From NCBI RefSeq assembly GCF_013035315.1, contig NZ_WQHP01000007.1, positions 1 through 64,000 on the forward strand: a stretch of 64,000 nucleotides of DNA. The letters are read 5' to 3'. The notes below the pieces were generated by a model. It worked only from the letters and a program-made list of their open reading frames with translations. It searched no databases and had not been told where the DNA came from. A program made the position numbers and the translations under genes. Numbering within the stretch: the stretch's first letter is position 1; each line of letters begins with the position of its first letter. Shown here one piece after another: positions 55,419-64,000 of the stretch. Source of the stretch: Ruegeria arenilitoris (GTDB taxonomy: Bacteria; Pseudomonadota; Alphaproteobacteria; Rhodobacterales; Rhodobacteraceae).

Positions 55419-56074
55419 GCGTCCGTGGCAACAAGCAGCCAGTTCGGATCGTCCGAGCCCATGACACGGGCAAAGGTCCAGCTGTCCTTTTGGCGTTTAA
55501 CTGTGTTCGGGTTGCCTTCGATGATGTCGCCGCCGCGATCACGCACGACCGAGGTCAGCTCACCCACAAACCGCATGGTGATTTCTGCATGGTTTGTGTC
55601 TTTGTCAAAGCTCACATCGGCCAGCGTGGTTTCGCGGACGCCAATGAATTCGGCCTCGATGGTCAGCCCCTGATCTTCACGGGACGCCACGACCGAGACG
55701 AAAGTATCGAACACTTCTTCGGACAGGAACGGCTGGATTTCGTCCAGATTGCCCTTTTCGAACCCCATGACGATCATCTCATAGGCACCGCGCGCGCCCT
55801 GCACGAACTCACTGACAGAGAAGCTGGGCTCAACCCGCTTCATCGCAGCCAGCGTTTGGGCTTGCTCGCTGTCTTCGGCAACATGGTCGGTGATGTCATG
55901 ATCCGGACCGCCTTCGATCACCTCGAACCCGCGACGCGACGCGTTTGTATCGGGCTGTTGCTGGACAGGGGGCTTTTCAAAACCCTCACGAGTGCCCAGC
56001 ACGCTTTTGAGGCGCAGGATCAGGAAAACGGCAATTCCGGCCAGGACCAGCAACTGGATCATCGGTTCGTTCAT
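55415..56074 (-). CDS. Tim44/TimA-domain protein
   Basis: A 219-residue inner-membrane protein: one N-terminal helix (about 5-22), a linker, and a Tim44-like domain (about 85-215) with FVQGARGAYEMIVMGFEKGNLDEIQPFLSEEVFDTF. Bacterial TimA proteins are homologues of mitochondrial Tim44 and are thought to act at the inner membrane. They lie next to mltA and near secB and fxsA in many alphaproteobacteria. First gene of the leftward operon, divergent from fxsA. Confidence 0.9.
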   Translation of the reverse strand: MNEPMIQLLVLAGIAVFLILRLKSVLGTREGFEKPPVQQQPDTNASRRGFEVIEGGPDHDITDHVAEDSEQAQTLAAMKRVEPSFSVSEFVQGARGAYEMIVMGFEKGNLDEIQPFLSEEVFDTFVSVVASREDQGLTIEAEFIGVRETTLADVSFDKDTNHAEITMRFVGELTSVVRDRGGDIIEGNPNTVKRQKDSWTFARVMGSDDPNWLLVATDA

Positions 56075-56181
56075 TTCATCCTCTTTTCAGACCGCGACTT
56101 TGTATACGCAGCCTCATGCCACTATGTAGGTGACAGTTGGTGGCAAGTCCACAGCCCGGCCTATGGGAAAGGATAACGCAA

Positions 56182-56682
56182 ATGTACCTGTTCTTGGCAT
56201 TTTTATTGGTGCCCATCATCGAGATCGCGCTGTTCATACAGGTTGGCGGCCTGATTGGCCTGTGGCCGACGCTTGCCATCGTTGTTTTGACGGCCGTGTT
56301 GGGCACCGCTTTGGTCAGGACACAAGGTCGCATGGCTTTGGCTAATTTGCAGCGTTCCTTTGCCGAACTAGATGACCCGACCGAGCCGCTGGCCCATGGC
56401 GCGATGATCCTTTTGTCCGGCGTATTGCTGCTGACGCCTGGGTTCTTCACCGATGCCATTGGTTTTGCGCTGCTCATCCCAGGCGTTCGGGTGGCCGTGT
56501 TCCGCTATCTGAAATCAAAGGTCACCATCACTCAGTTCCAGATGGGCACCGGGGCGCAGTTCCACACAGGACCAGCTCCGTTTGATCAGGAAGACGTGAT
56601 CGACGGCGAATTCACCGAGGTTCGCCCGCGTCAGAACCCGTCAAAACCTTCCAAATGGGTTGAAGGGCCGCCTCAGCATTGA
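56182..56682 (+). CDS. fxsA: FxsA family membrane protein
   Basis: A 166-residue protein with the FxsA N-terminal block: MYLFLAFLLVPIIEIALFIQVGGLIGLWPTLAIVVLTAVLGTALVRTQG, about three or four hydrophobic helices in residues 1-105, and a hydrophilic tail. In E. coli FxsA interferes with F-exclusion of phage T7; its normal role is unclear. ATG 56182 matches the family start. It is upstream of secB and divergent from the Tim44-like gene. Confidence 0.92.
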   Translation: MYLFLAFLLVPIIEIALFIQVGGLIGLWPTLAIVVLTAVLGTALVRTQGRMALANLQRSFAELDDPTEPLAHGAMILLSGVLLLTPGFFTDAIGFALLIPGVRVAVFRYLKSKVTITQFQMGTGAQFHTGPAPFDQEDVIDGEFTEVRPRQNPSKPSKWVEGPPQH

Positions 56683-56736
56683 GGTGTTGCGCCCAACTTG
56701 CTAAGCAGTGGCGAATTTCATTTTCGGAGTAGATCC

Positions 56737-57234
56737 ATGGCTGACGAAAGCCCTGCAGAAAACACCGCGGCGCAGGCCGCCCCGCAAATTCAGATGCGCG
56801 TTCTGGGACAATTCATTCGGGATATGTCTTTTGAAAACGTGATGGCACAAAAAGGCGTGTCCGGCGACGTTCAGCCCGAGATCGCCGTGCAGGTGAACCT
56901 GGACGCCAAAAAGCGCCCGACCGAGCATCAGTACGAAGTTGCGGTCAAGCTGAACCTGACCTCCAAAGCCAAAGGCATGGAAGACGTCCTGTTCTTGTGC
57001 GAGCTGGATTACTGCGGTCTGTTCCACATTGAAGGCGTGGCCGAAGACCAGCTGCACCCGTTCCTGATGATCGAGTGCCCGCGTATGCTGTTCCCGTTCC
57101 TGCGCCGTATTGTCAGCGACATCACCCGCGACGGTGGCTTCCCGCCGGTTAACCTGGACAATATCGACTTTGTTGCGCTGTACCGCAATGAGCTGATGCG
57201 CCGTCAGGCCGAAGCTCAGAAAACCGAAGCCTGA
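56737..57234 (+). CDS. secB: Protein-export chaperone SecB
   Basis: A 165-residue chaperone: IQMRVLGQFIRDMSFENVMAQ, a VNLDAKKRPTEHQYEVAVKLNLTSK strand set, and FPFLRRIVSDITRDGGFPPVNLDNIDF. It holds preproteins unfolded and hands them to SecA. ATG 56737; an in-frame start at 56698 adds 13 unrelated residues. Its 3' end faces dnaQ, with a bidirectional hairpin between. Confidence 0.95.
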   Translation: MADESPAENTAAQAAPQIQMRVLGQFIRDMSFENVMAQKGVSGDVQPEIAVQVNLDAKKRPTEHQYEVAVKLNLTSKAKGMEDVLFLCELDYCGLFHIEGVAEDQLHPFLMIECPRMLFPFLRRIVSDITRDGGFPPVNLDNIDFVALYRNELMRRQAEAQKTEA

Positions 57235-57242
57235 TCGGTTAC

Positions 57243-57273
57243 ACCCGCGCCGGGCAAGGGCCTAGGCGCGGGT
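57243..57273. terminator. Bidirectional hairpin between secB and dnaQ
   Basis: ACCCGCGCC (57243-57251) and GGCGCGGGT (57265-57273) form a 9-base GC stem with a 13-base loop. It overlaps the last codons of dnaQ. There is no long T-run, so strength is uncertain. Confidence 0.6.
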
Positions 57274-57984
57274 CCACAGGGCGTTTTCGCCCAGCTTCTC
57301 GACAAAAGCATCATGCGCCGCGCGTTCTTCTGCGGTGATCTTCGATGACAAAGCGGTCGGACGCGCTGTCGGACGCCAATCATCGCCCCCACCGGCAGCA
57401 GACGCTGCACTTGTGGACAGGCCAAAATCCGGCTGTCGTCCACCGATCAGCTCAAGATAGACCTCTGCCAGAATTTCCGAGTCCAGCAACGCCCCGTGCA
57501 GCACACGGTTGGTGTTGTCGATGTTGAACCGGCGACACAAAGCGTCCAGCGAGGCAGGCGAGCCCGGGAACCGTTTGCGCGCAATCGCCAGCGTATCCAG
57601 TGCCTGATCCATCGGAAGGGTTGGCAAACCCATCCATCTTAGCTCGGCATTCAGGAATTTCATGTCGAACGACGCGTTGTGGATGACCAGCTTGGAATCC
57701 CGGACGAAGTCCAAAAACCCCTGACCTACCTTGGCAAAGACCGGCTTGTCCTTCAGCGTAACCTCACCCTTTTCTGGCGGCCGCGGATTTTCCAGCAGGT
57801 CGGGGCCAATACCGTGCACGCCAAACGCTTCATCCGGCATCGACCGTTCGGGGTTGATATAGACGTGATAGGTCTCGCCGGTGGCCACGTGATTCCACAG
57901 CTCAACCGCGCCAATCTCAACGATCCGGTCGCCGCTTTCGGGATCAAACCCCGTGGTTTCGGTATCGAGTACAATCTCACGCAT
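57262..57984 (-). CDS. dnaQ: DNA polymerase III epsilon subunit (proofreading exonuclease)
   Basis: A 240-residue DEDDh exonuclease. ExoI VLDTETTGFDPESGDRIVEIGAVEL (D7, E9), ExoII HNASFDMKFLNAEL, ExoIII with HGALLDSEILAEVYLEL (His and Asp), then a tail that binds the alpha subunit. It removes misinserted bases. The start overlaps the coaE stop by eight bases within the maf-aroE-coaE-dnaQ operon. Confidence 0.95.
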   Translation of the reverse strand: MREIVLDTETTGFDPESGDRIVEIGAVELWNHVATGETYHVYINPERSMPDEAFGVHGIGPDLLENPRPPEKGEVTLKDKPVFAKVGQGFLDFVRDSKLVIHNASFDMKFLNAELRWMGLPTLPMDQALDTLAIARKRFPGSPASLDALCRRFNIDNTNRVLHGALLDSEILAEVYLELIGGRQPDFGLSTSAASAAGGGDDWRPTARPTALSSKITAEERAAHDAFVEKLGENALWTRA

Positions 57985-58570
57985 CAGCCATCCCCGCCCG
58001 TATCTGCCTTACCACATCCTGCACCTGTGCGCGGGCATGGTCCAGCGTATCCGTCACGATCACGAAATCCGCCCGGGCGCATTTTTCGTCATTTGGCAGC
58101 TGCTTGGCGCGGATCTGTTCGAATTGCGCCTCAGTCATCGTTCCGCGTTCCATCACGCGGCGTTTTTGCTCTTCGGCTGAGATCGATACACAAGCAACGG
58201 CATCCATCGCTGCATCGCCACCGGTTTCAAACAGCAGCGGTATATCAAACACCAGAATGTCCGCCGTAGCGTTTTCCCTAAACGCGGCCCGGTCCGCAGC
58301 CACCAGCGGGTGCACGATACCTTCGATCACTTTCAAAGCCGCTGCATCGGCTGAGATGGCCTGCTTCAATGCATCCCGGCTGACCGTGCCATCGACCACC
58401 GCATCTGGAAATGCGGCACGCATCGGTTCGACCGCGGCCCCTCCGACCGAATACAGCCTGTGCACTGCCGCATCCGCATCCCAAAGTGCACAACCTTCAT
58501 CCACGAACATCTGCGCCGTCGTGCTTTTTCCCATACCGATCGAGCCCGTCAGGCCAAGCGCAAAGCTCAT
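57977..58570 (-). CDS. coaE: Dephospho-CoA kinase
   Basis: A 197-residue P-loop kinase that completes coenzyme A. Walker A GLTGSIGMGKSTTAQMF (about 7-23), DADAAVHRLYSVGG (substrate Asp), HPLVAADRAAF and FDIPLLFETGGD. It overlaps aroE by four bases and dnaQ by eight. Confidence 0.95.
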   Translation of the reverse strand: MSFALGLTGSIGMGKSTTAQMFVDEGCALWDADAAVHRLYSVGGAAVEPMRAAFPDAVVDGTVSRDALKQAISADAAALKVIEGIVHPLVAADRAAFRENATADILVFDIPLLFETGGDAAMDAVACVSISAEEQKRRVMERGTMTEAQFEQIRAKQLPNDEKCARADFVIVTDTLDHARAQVQDVVRQIRAGMADA

Positions 58571-59400
58571 CCCAACACCGTGGCGCGCAGTTCATCCGTT
58601 ACTTCGGGGCGCTGACCGAACCAGCGCTCAAACCCCGGCACCGCTTGGTGCAGCAACATGCCAAGACCATCTACCGTTGTGCACCCAGCGTCTTCGGCGG
58701 TTTGCAGCAGCCGAGTTTTAAGCGGCGCATAAACCAGGTCAGTGACAACGGCACCTGGCTGCAACCCGTCCAAGGGTACCCTCAACTCGGGTTGGCCCTG
58801 CATCCCAAGCGACGTTGTGTTCACAACCAGTTCAGCATTTTCGATGACATTGCCGGCTTGCAGCCAATCAACCACGGTGATCTGCGGCCCGAACTCTTCC
58901 TTCAACTGATCAGCCCGCGCAGGCGTGCGATTGGTCAACAAAATCTCGGGCACACCCTCGTCGATAAGGGCCTGCAGAACCGCGCGCGCCGCTCCTCCTG
59001 CGCCAAATACAACTGCGGGTCCATCCTGCGGGTTCCAGTCCGGCGCACCGGCGCGCAGGTTCTCCATGAACCCATAGCCATCTGTGTTATCGGCATGAAT
59101 CGACCCGTCACTTTGAAAAGAAAGCGTATTCGCCGCGCCGATCTTTTTGGCCCTGTCCGAGACGTGATCAGCCAGACGCAAGGCAGCCTCTTTATGCGGG
59201 ACGGTGACATTAGCTCCAACGAACCCGGCCTTGGGCAGGGTCCGTAGGGCTGATTCCAAATCCTCAGGCGCAACATCCATCGGGACATAGTGTCCAGCGA
59301 GGTCATAGGTTTTGAGCCAATGCCCGTGCAGCTTGGGGGACTTCGAATGCGCAACCGGGTGCCCAATCACTCCGGCCAGTGGAATTCGGGTTTCACTCAT
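58567..59400 (-). CDS. aroE: Shikimate dehydrogenase
   Basis: A 277-residue NADPH-dependent enzyme of the shikimate pathway. Substrate loop [17 protein letters not shown] (about 13-29), [14 protein letters not shown] with the catalytic Lys, [10 protein letters not shown], the [13 protein letters not shown] nucleotide fold and [10 protein letters not shown]. Overlaps maf and coaE by four bases each. Confidence 0.95.
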   Translation of the reverse strand: MSETRIPLAGVIGHPVAHSKSPKLHGHWLKTYDLAGHYVPMDVAPEDLESALRTLPKAGFVGANVTVPHKEAALRLADHVSDRAKKIGAANTLSFQSDGSIHADNTDGYGFMENLRAGAPDWNPQDGPAVVFGAGGAARAVLQALIDEGVPEILLTNRTPARADQLKEEFGPQITVVDWLQAGNVIENAELVVNTTSLGMQGQPELRVPLDGLQPGAVVTDLVYAPLKTRLLQTAEDAGCTTVDGLGMLLHQAVPGFERWFGQRPEVTDELRATVLG

Positions 59401-59996
59401 TGATCAATCACCCCTTTGACGGCCAGATAATTCAGCAACTCCAACAGGGGCATACCCAAGACGTTAAAATAGTCCCCGTCAATGCTGGCGAACAGACGCA
59501 CGCCTTCTTCCTCTAACTTGTAAGCACCAACCGCGTGACGAATGCTGTCCCAGTTGCGATCGACATAATCGCGCAGATAAGCGTCCGAGCTCATCCGCAT
59601 CCGCAAACGAACTTGCCCCACGTGCCGCCAAATCGGTTCGCCATTCTGATAGATCACTGCTGCCGACAACAGCATGTGCCGCTTGCCACGCATCACCTTC
59701 AATTGCGCCAGCGCATCCTCGGGCGTTTCTGGTTTCGACAGAAGCTGACCGTCAAAATCCAGCACTTGGTCACAGCCCAGAACCATCGCTCCGGGGTTTT
59801 TATCGCTGACCTTGCGGGCTTTCATCTCGGCCAGGGTATCCGCGATATCGCGCGGCGGCGCGCCTTCGGCCATCAAGGCGCGCTTGGCGGTGTCTTCGTC
59901 CACCCGCGCAGTCTGCACCGTAAACGGCACAGCTGCATTGCGAAGCAGCTGTGCACGAATGGATGACCCCGAGGCAAGGATGATGGGGACAGACAT
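59397..59996 (-). CDS. maf: Maf-family nucleoside triphosphate pyrophosphatase
   Basis: A 199-residue Maf protein. [20 protein letters not shown] (about 5-24, the family opening), a central [24 protein letters not shown] with the metal-binding Asp, and [11 protein letters not shown]. Such enzymes hydrolyse non-canonical or modified NTPs. ATG 59996 is used; the in-frame region upstream to 60125 lies in the probable origin. First gene of the maf-aroE-coaE-dnaQ operon. Confidence 0.93.
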   Translation of the reverse strand: MSVPIILASGSSIRAQLLRNAAVPFTVQTARVDEDTAKRALMAEGAPPRDIADTLAEMKARKVSDKNPGAMVLGCDQVLDFDGQLLSKPETPEDALAQLKVMRGKRHMLLSAAVIYQNGEPIWRHVGQVRLRMRMSSDAYLRDYVDRNWDSIRHAVGAYKLEEEGVRLFASIDGDYFNVLGMPLLELLNYLAVKGVIDQ

Positions 59997-60400
59997 GTGG
60001 AAAACCCCCTGAGCAAATCGTTGAGCGTTCTGGGATGGTTTGTATGGTTTTCCGGTTGACACGCAACCCCGGGATTTTCGCGCAAATCTTACCCGAGTCG
60101 CCCGAAACCCATCCTTTCGGGACAAGGATAACTTTGTCGCACGGGAAAACCGGAATGTCCCATCTTACCCAATGAGTTATCCCCAGTTTCCTTTTCCAAG
60201 ATATTGTTCAAGTATTTGATATTTATACATTAATTTCAAAATCAACAGAATCACCTGTTCGCGAAGAAATTCTGTCCACCTGGGGAAAAAGCTTGAGTAA
60301 AAAAGTAATCCACGGAAATTACTCACCCTACAAAACCATCTTCCTTTTTCTTTTCTTATTTTTTTATTAGGGAGAGTTCCGAGCAACGTCCGGAGCCAGA
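59997..60400. other. oriC: Probable chromosomal replication origin (oriC)
   Basis: A 404-base gene-free gap between maf and hemJ. DnaA-box-like sites: TTATCCCCA (60177-60185, one mismatch to TTATCCACA), TAATCCACG (60306-60314) and weaker ones near 60124 and 60272-60289. AT-rich tracts at 60186-60245 and 60335-60368 could unwind. The flanking genes (maf-aroE-coaE-dnaQ-secB on one side, hemJ-rho-mnmE-mnmG on the other) are those around oriC in Caulobacter-type alphaproteobacteria, and a parS site lies 3.2 kb away. No perfect CtrA box is seen here. Origin function is inferred. Confidence 0.6.
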
Positions 60401-60850
60401 ATGACTGATCTTCTTTTCACGATTTACCCGTGGGTGAAGTCACTCCATATCATGGCCGTGATCTCGTGGATGGCAGGGTTGTTCTATTTGCCCCGACTTT
60501 ACGTCTATCACGTCGAAAAGGCGCAAGGCGTCGACGGAGCGCAGGAAATCTTCTTTGAAATGGAAGAGAAGCTTTTGCGCGTCATCATGCGACCAGCGAT
60601 GATCGTGGCATGGGTCTGTGGCCTTATGATGGTGTTCACGCCGGGTATTGTCGGATGGGATTGGTCCTGGCCCTGGATTAAAGGTGCAGCCGTTATCGCG
60701 ATGACCTGGTTCCATCACTGGCTGATGGTAAGGCGCAAGGATTTCTTAGAAGGGCGAAATAAGCTCACTGGGCGGCAGTTCCGTATGATGAACGAAGTCC
60801 CGACCGTTTTGATGGTTATCATCGTTCTGGCGGTCGTTCTGAAGTTCTGA
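60401..60850 (+). CDS. hemJ: Protoporphyrinogen oxidase HemJ
   Basis: A 149-residue, four-helix membrane protein of the HemJ (UPF0093) family that oxidises protoporphyrinogen IX. Conserved His in VKSLHIMAVISWMAGLFYLPRLYVYH (about 12-37) and in AMTWFHHWLMVRR (about 100-112), with Met-rich helices, form the haem-binding set. ATG 60401 lies just right of the probable origin. Confidence 0.93.
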   Translation: MTDLLFTIYPWVKSLHIMAVISWMAGLFYLPRLYVYHVEKAQGVDGAQEIFFEMEEKLLRVIMRPAMIVAWVCGLMMVFTPGIVGWDWSWPWIKGAAVIAMTWFHHWLMVRRKDFLEGRNKLTGRQFRMMNEVPTVLMVIIVLAVVLKF

Positions 60851-60972
60851 GGGCCTGTTTGACTCGGGCCGCTGTCGCGCTTATGTAGGGATCAACACGC
60901 CCGTCCGGGCGGCGTATCTTCCGTACTGAAATTCCACTTCGTGCCGCGCTGATTGCGGTGAAGGTATATATC

Positions 60973-62244
60973 ATGACAACTGAAGCCCTGAATCTGGCCG
61001 ACCTGAAAGCCAAAAGCCCCAAAGACCTTCTGGCGATGGCCGAAGAGCTGGAGATCGAAAACGCCTCTACCATGCGAAAAGGCGAAATGATGTTCCAGAT
61101 CCTGCGCGAACGCGCGGATGAGGGCTGGACCGTTGGCGGTGACGGTGTGCTGGAAGTCCTGCAGGACGGCTTCGGCTTTCTGCGCTCGCCTGAGGCGAAC
61201 TATCTGCCGGGTCCGGACGACATCTACGTATCACCTGAAATGATCCGTCAGCATTCTCTGCGTACCGGGGACACGGTGGAAGGTGAAATCAAAGCCCCTG
61301 ATGATAACGAGCGCTACTTTGCGCTGACCAAGGTCACCAAGATCAACTTTGAAGATCCTGAGAAGGCCAAGCACAAGATCCTGTTCGACAACCTGACGCC
61401 TCTGTATCCGGATGAGCGTCTGAAGATGGAAATCGAAGATCCCACCATCAAGGACAAGTCGGCCCGTGTGATCGACCTGGTGGCCCCCATCGGTAAAGGT
61501 CAGCGGTCGCTGATCGTGGCGCCGCCGCGGACCGGTAAAACGGTGATCCTGCAGAACATCGCGCACTCGATCGAACAGAACCACCCTGAGTGCTATCTGA
61601 TCGTCCTGCTGATCGATGAACGCCCGGAAGAGGTGACCGACATGCAGCGCTCGGTGAAGGGTGAGGTTGTGTCCTCGACCTTCGACGAGCCAGCAACACG
61701 CCACGTGGCTGTGTCCGAGATGGTCATCGAAAAAGCCAAGCGTTTGGTCGAGCATAAACGAGATGTTGTTATTCTTCTCGACTCAATCACAAGACTTGGT
61801 AGGGCGTTTAACACTGTGGTGCCATCCTCGGGTAAAGTTCTGACCGGTGGTGTGGACGCGAATGCGCTGCAACGACCCAAGCGGTTCTTTGGTGCTGCGC
61901 GGAACATCGAGGAGGGCGGTTCGCTGACAATTATCGCCACCGCGCTTATCGATACCGGCAGCCGGATGGACGAAGTCATCTTTGAAGAATTCAAAGGCAC
62001 TGGTAACTCGGAAATCGTTCTGGATCGTAAGATCGCAGATAAACGCGTGTTCCCGGCGATCGACATCCTCAAGTCCGGTACCCGGAAAGAGGACCTGCTG
62101 GTCGACAAGGGTGACCTGGCCAAGACCTTCGTTCTGCGCCGCATCCTCAACCCGATGGGAACCACTGACGCGATCGAGTTCCTGCTGTCCAAGTTGAAGC
62201 AGACCAAGACGAACGGTGAGTTCTTCGATTCGATGAACACCTGA
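60973..62244 (+). CDS. rho: Transcription termination factor Rho
   Basis: A 423-residue hexameric RNA helicase. N-terminal Rho_N helices ([24 protein letters not shown]), the RNA-binding cold-shock-like domain with [34 protein letters not shown], then Walker [16 protein letters not shown] (about 176-190), Walker [14 protein letters not shown] and the Q/R loops. ATG 60973; the few codons to 60958 are not conserved. The gene lies between hemJ and mnmE as in many alphaproteobacteria. Confidence 0.97.
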   Translation: MTTEALNLADLKAKSPKDLLAMAEELEIENASTMRKGEMMFQILRERADEGWTVGGDGVLEVLQDGFGFLRSPEANYLPGPDDIYVSPEMIRQHSLRTGDTVEGEIKAPDDNERYFALTKVTKINFEDPEKAKHKILFDNLTPLYPDERLKMEIEDPTIKDKSARVIDLVAPIGKGQRSLIVAPPRTGKTVILQNIAHSIEQNHPECYLIVLLIDERPEEVTDMQRSVKGEVVSSTFDEPATRHVAVSEMVIEKAKRLVEHKRDVVILLDSITRLGRAFNTVVPSSGKVLTGGVDANALQRPKRFFGAARNIEEGGSLTIIATALIDTGSRMDEVIFEEFKGTGNSEIVLDRKIADKRVFPAIDILKSGTRKEDLLVDKGDLAKTFVLRRILNPMGTTDAIEFLLSKLKQTKTNGEFFDSMNT

Positions 62245-62274
62245 CACAGGTCTTAACCCACGCGAGGCCTTCGA

Positions 62275-63561
62275 ATGGACACGATATTCGCCTTGGCCAG
62301 CGCGCAAGGCAAAGCCGGGGTGGCGGTCATCCGCCTCTCTGGACCTTTGGCGCACTCCGCTGCGGCTGATTTGACTGGAAGCCCGCTGCCATCCAGAGGC
62401 ATGCGGGTTCGGTCATTGCAAGCCGGTGACGGGTCACGGTTGGACAATGGGTTGGTTCTGACCTTCCAGGCTCCGGCCAGCTTTACCGGCGAAGATGTGG
62501 CTGAATTGCAGATCCACGGCAGCACGGCCTCTGTGAATGCAGTAATGCGGTGCCTGTCGGATATGTCAGGACTGCGGCTGGCTGAGCCTGGCGAGTTCAC
62601 TCGGCGCGCGCTGGAAAACGGCAAGATGGACCTGACCCAGGTCGAAGGGCTTGCCGACCTGATCGATGCAGAAACCGAAGCGCAGCGAAAACAAGCCCAG
62701 ACCATTCTGGCCGGAGGTTTGGGAACACTAGCTGAACGCTGGCGCCGCGATCTGATCCGCGCGGCGTCTTTGTTGGAAGCAGTTATAGATTTCGCCGATG
62801 AGGAAGTTCCGACTAACGTAACACCGGAAGTGAATACGCTTGTGTCCGGTGTGATGGCCGATCTGCAGCGCGAGGCGGATGGTGTAAAAATCGCAGAACG
62901 CATTCGAACCGGATTCGAGGTTGCGATTGTCGGGCTGCCGAATGCTGGGAAATCCACCCTGCTGAACGCATTGGCGGGCCGAGAGGCGGCGATCATCTCG
63001 GAATACGCCGGAACAACGCGCGATGTGATCGAAGTTCGGATGGATTTAGCTGGACTGCCCGTCACCTTGCTGGACACCGCAGGATTGCGCGAGACCAAAG
63101 ATCATGTTGAGAATCTGGGGATCGAGCTGGCCAAAAAACGCGCCGAGGCGGCCGATCTGCGTGTATTCTTGTCCGATGATCCGGAAGAGTTGGGCGTAGG
63201 AATTCTGGAAGGTGATATTCAGGTCTTGCCCAAATCCGACCTTCGAGATGCTTCCGAAAACGGGGTATCTGGTAAAACCGGGCAAGGCATAGATCGATTG
63301 ATATCCCAGATATCGGGTGTTCTTAGCAATAGAACTACAAGCAGTGGTATCGCGACACGGGAACGGCATCGGGTAGCATTGCTCAAAGCGATAGACGCTT
63401 TGCAGTCCGCGACAACGGTTCTGGAATCAGGCCCGGATTTGTATGATATCGCAGCAGAAGAAATGCGCACGGCTATCCGTGCCCTTGAAACCTTGGTTGG
63501 CAGAATAGGGGTAGAGGATCTTTTGGACGAGATCTTCTCGAGCTTCTGCCTGGGTAAGTAA
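62275..63561 (+). CDS. mnmE: tRNA modification GTPase MnmE
   Basis: A 428-residue GTPase that with MnmG makes 5-carboxymethylaminomethyluridine at U34. The N-terminal THF-binding domain [23 protein letters not shown], a helical domain, then an inserted G domain: G1 [16 protein letters not shown]2 GTTRD, G3 DTAGLRET and a later Lys-Asp motif region. It ends in CLGK, the family C-terminal CxGK. It is a compact form, about 25 residues shorter than E. coli MnmE. Its TAA overlaps the mnmG ribosome site. Confidence 0.96.
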   Translation: MDTIFALASAQGKAGVAVIRLSGPLAHSAAADLTGSPLPSRGMRVRSLQAGDGSRLDNGLVLTFQAPASFTGEDVAELQIHGSTASVNAVMRCLSDMSGLRLAEPGEFTRRALENGKMDLTQVEGLADLIDAETEAQRKQAQTILAGGLGTLAERWRRDLIRAASLLEAVIDFADEEVPTNVTPEVNTLVSGVMADLQREADGVKIAERIRTGFEVAIVGLPNAGKSTLLNALAGREAAIISEYAGTTRDVIEVRMDLAGLPVTLLDTAGLRETKDHVENLGIELAKKRAEAADLRVFLSDDPEELGVGILEGDIQVLPKSDLRDASENGVSGKTGQGIDRLISQISGVLSNRTTSSGIATRERHRVALLKAIDALQSATTVLESGPDLYDIAAEEMRTAIRALETLVGRIGVEDLLDEIFSSFCLGK

Positions 63562-63565
63562 GGAG

Positions 63566-63581
63566 TGTTTCACGTGAAACA
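63566..63581 (+). promoter_or_regulatory. parS: Perfect parS site (ParB binding)
   Basis: TGTTTCACGTGAAACA is the canonical 16-base ParB-binding palindrome. It lies between the mnmG Shine-Dalgarno AAGGAG (63560-63565) and codon 3 and contains the GTG start codon at 63574-63576. Position close to oriC and mnmG is typical of chromosomal parS clusters. Confidence 0.9.
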
Positions 63582-64000
63582 TTCAGATTTTGATGTAGTC
63601 GTTATTGGCGCTGGCCATGCGGGAACCGAAGCGGCTCATGCAGCGGCCCGAATGGGAGTGGCGACAGCGTTGGTCACTTTGTCGGCGTCAGACATTGGTG
63701 TGATGTCCTGCAACCCCGCAATCGGTGGTTTGGGCAAAGGCCATCTGGTCCGGGAAATTGATGCAATGGATGGTGTGATGGGCCGGGTCGCTGACCAGGC
63801 CGGCATCCAGTTTCGACTGCTCAATCGTCGCAAAGGCCCAGCCGTTCAGGGCCCTAGAACGCAAGCTGACCGAGCCTTGTACCGGGCGGCAATGCAAAAA
63901 GAGACAGACAACCAACCCAATTTGACTGTTGTGACCGGTGAGGTGACGGATTTCCTGATGGTGGGAAATCGCGTTTCCGGTGTCAGACTCTCGGATGACG
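63574..64000 (+). CDS. mnmG: tRNA uridine 5-carboxymethylaminomethyl modification enzyme MnmG, 3' end outside window
   Basis: The first 142 codons of MnmG (GidA). Start GTG 63574 lies inside the parS palindrome, 8 bases after AAGGAG. FAD-binding [21 protein letters not shown] (residues 8-28), then [23 protein letters not shown] and [13 protein letters not shown] are seen. It partners MnmE, encoded just upstream. The frame stays open to the window end. Confidence 0.95.
   Translation, partial: MKHSDFDVVVIGAGHAGTEAAHAAARMGVATALVTLSASDIGVMSCNPAIGGLGKGHLVREIDAMDGVMGRVADQAGIQFRLLNRRKGPAVQGPRTQADRALYRAAMQKETDNQPNLTVVTGEVTDFLMVGNRVSGVRLSDD

Noticed and set aside
60226..60245. CtrA box in the probable origin
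   Set aside because: The TTAA is followed after seven bases by ATCA rather than TTAA, so it does not meet the consensus.

Overview
The window is a piece of an alphaproteobacterial chromosome, most likely a marine member of the Rhodobacterales (Roseobacter/Ruegeria type). The evidence is gene content and order: the RegB/SenC/RegA redox regulators, HemJ, a mitofilin-like protein between hemD and hemY, aerobic CO dehydrogenase genes, tripartite tricarboxylate transport, and the block maf-aroE-coaE-dnaQ-secB beside rho-mnmE-mnmG that marks the replication-origin region of many alphaproteobacteria. Apart from the first 3.7 kb and a few single genes, the sequence is GC-rich and tightly packed with overlapping starts and stops.

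Layout. 1-3.1 kb: an AT-richer accessory block on the minus strand, holding an OLD/DUF3696-type ATPase, a TOPRIM-like partner one base behind it, and an in-frame chimera of a DUF3578 (McrB N-terminal-like) domain with a RepA-type helicase segment that runs off the window edge. This looks like a phage-defence module with a rearranged end. 3.1-3.75 kb: no confident gene, only debris. 3.8-12.3 kb: a minus-strand cox operon (coxC-M-S-L-D-E-F-G) for form I Mo-Cu CO dehydrogenase, with a possible LytTR operator upstream of coxM. 12.4-20.5 kb: a three-gene sensor set (tctD, tctE, periplasmic binding protein) divergent from tctCBA, a class III CoA-transferase and a citryl-CoA-lyase-like protein, which together suggest uptake and CoA-dependent cleavage of a citrate-like acid. 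20.5-24 kb: hemY, a mitofilin-like gene with a hexanucleotide repeat, and hemD. 24.1-26.8 kb: tsaD, gpsA and two small genes. 27-32.5 kb: scattered single genes including ahcY.

32.6-35.3 kb: regA and senC divergent from regB. 35.4-45.8 kb: a kinase-less PAS protein behind a perfect CtrA box, then tsaE, amgK, murU, addB, addA and trxA. 45.9-51.4 kb: small genes, hslV and hslU, the last two separated by two reverse-strand genes. 51.5-56.1 kb: a lipoprotein hydrolase, an MFS transporter, and smr, mltA and a Tim44-like gene. 56.2-60 kb: fxsA and secB, then dnaQ, coaE, aroE and maf. 60.0-60.4 kb: an AT-rich gap with DnaA-box-like sites, the probable oriC. 60.4-64 kb: hemJ, rho, mnmE and the start of mnmG, whose GTG start codon lies inside a perfect parS site.

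Functionally, most of the window is core chromosome: origin and segregation sites, tRNA modification, haem synthesis, protein quality control, double-strand-break repair and redox control. Two metabolic modules (CO oxidation and tricarboxylate use) and one defence-like accessory block are added to it. No tRNA or rRNA gene, CRISPR array or intact insertion sequence was found.
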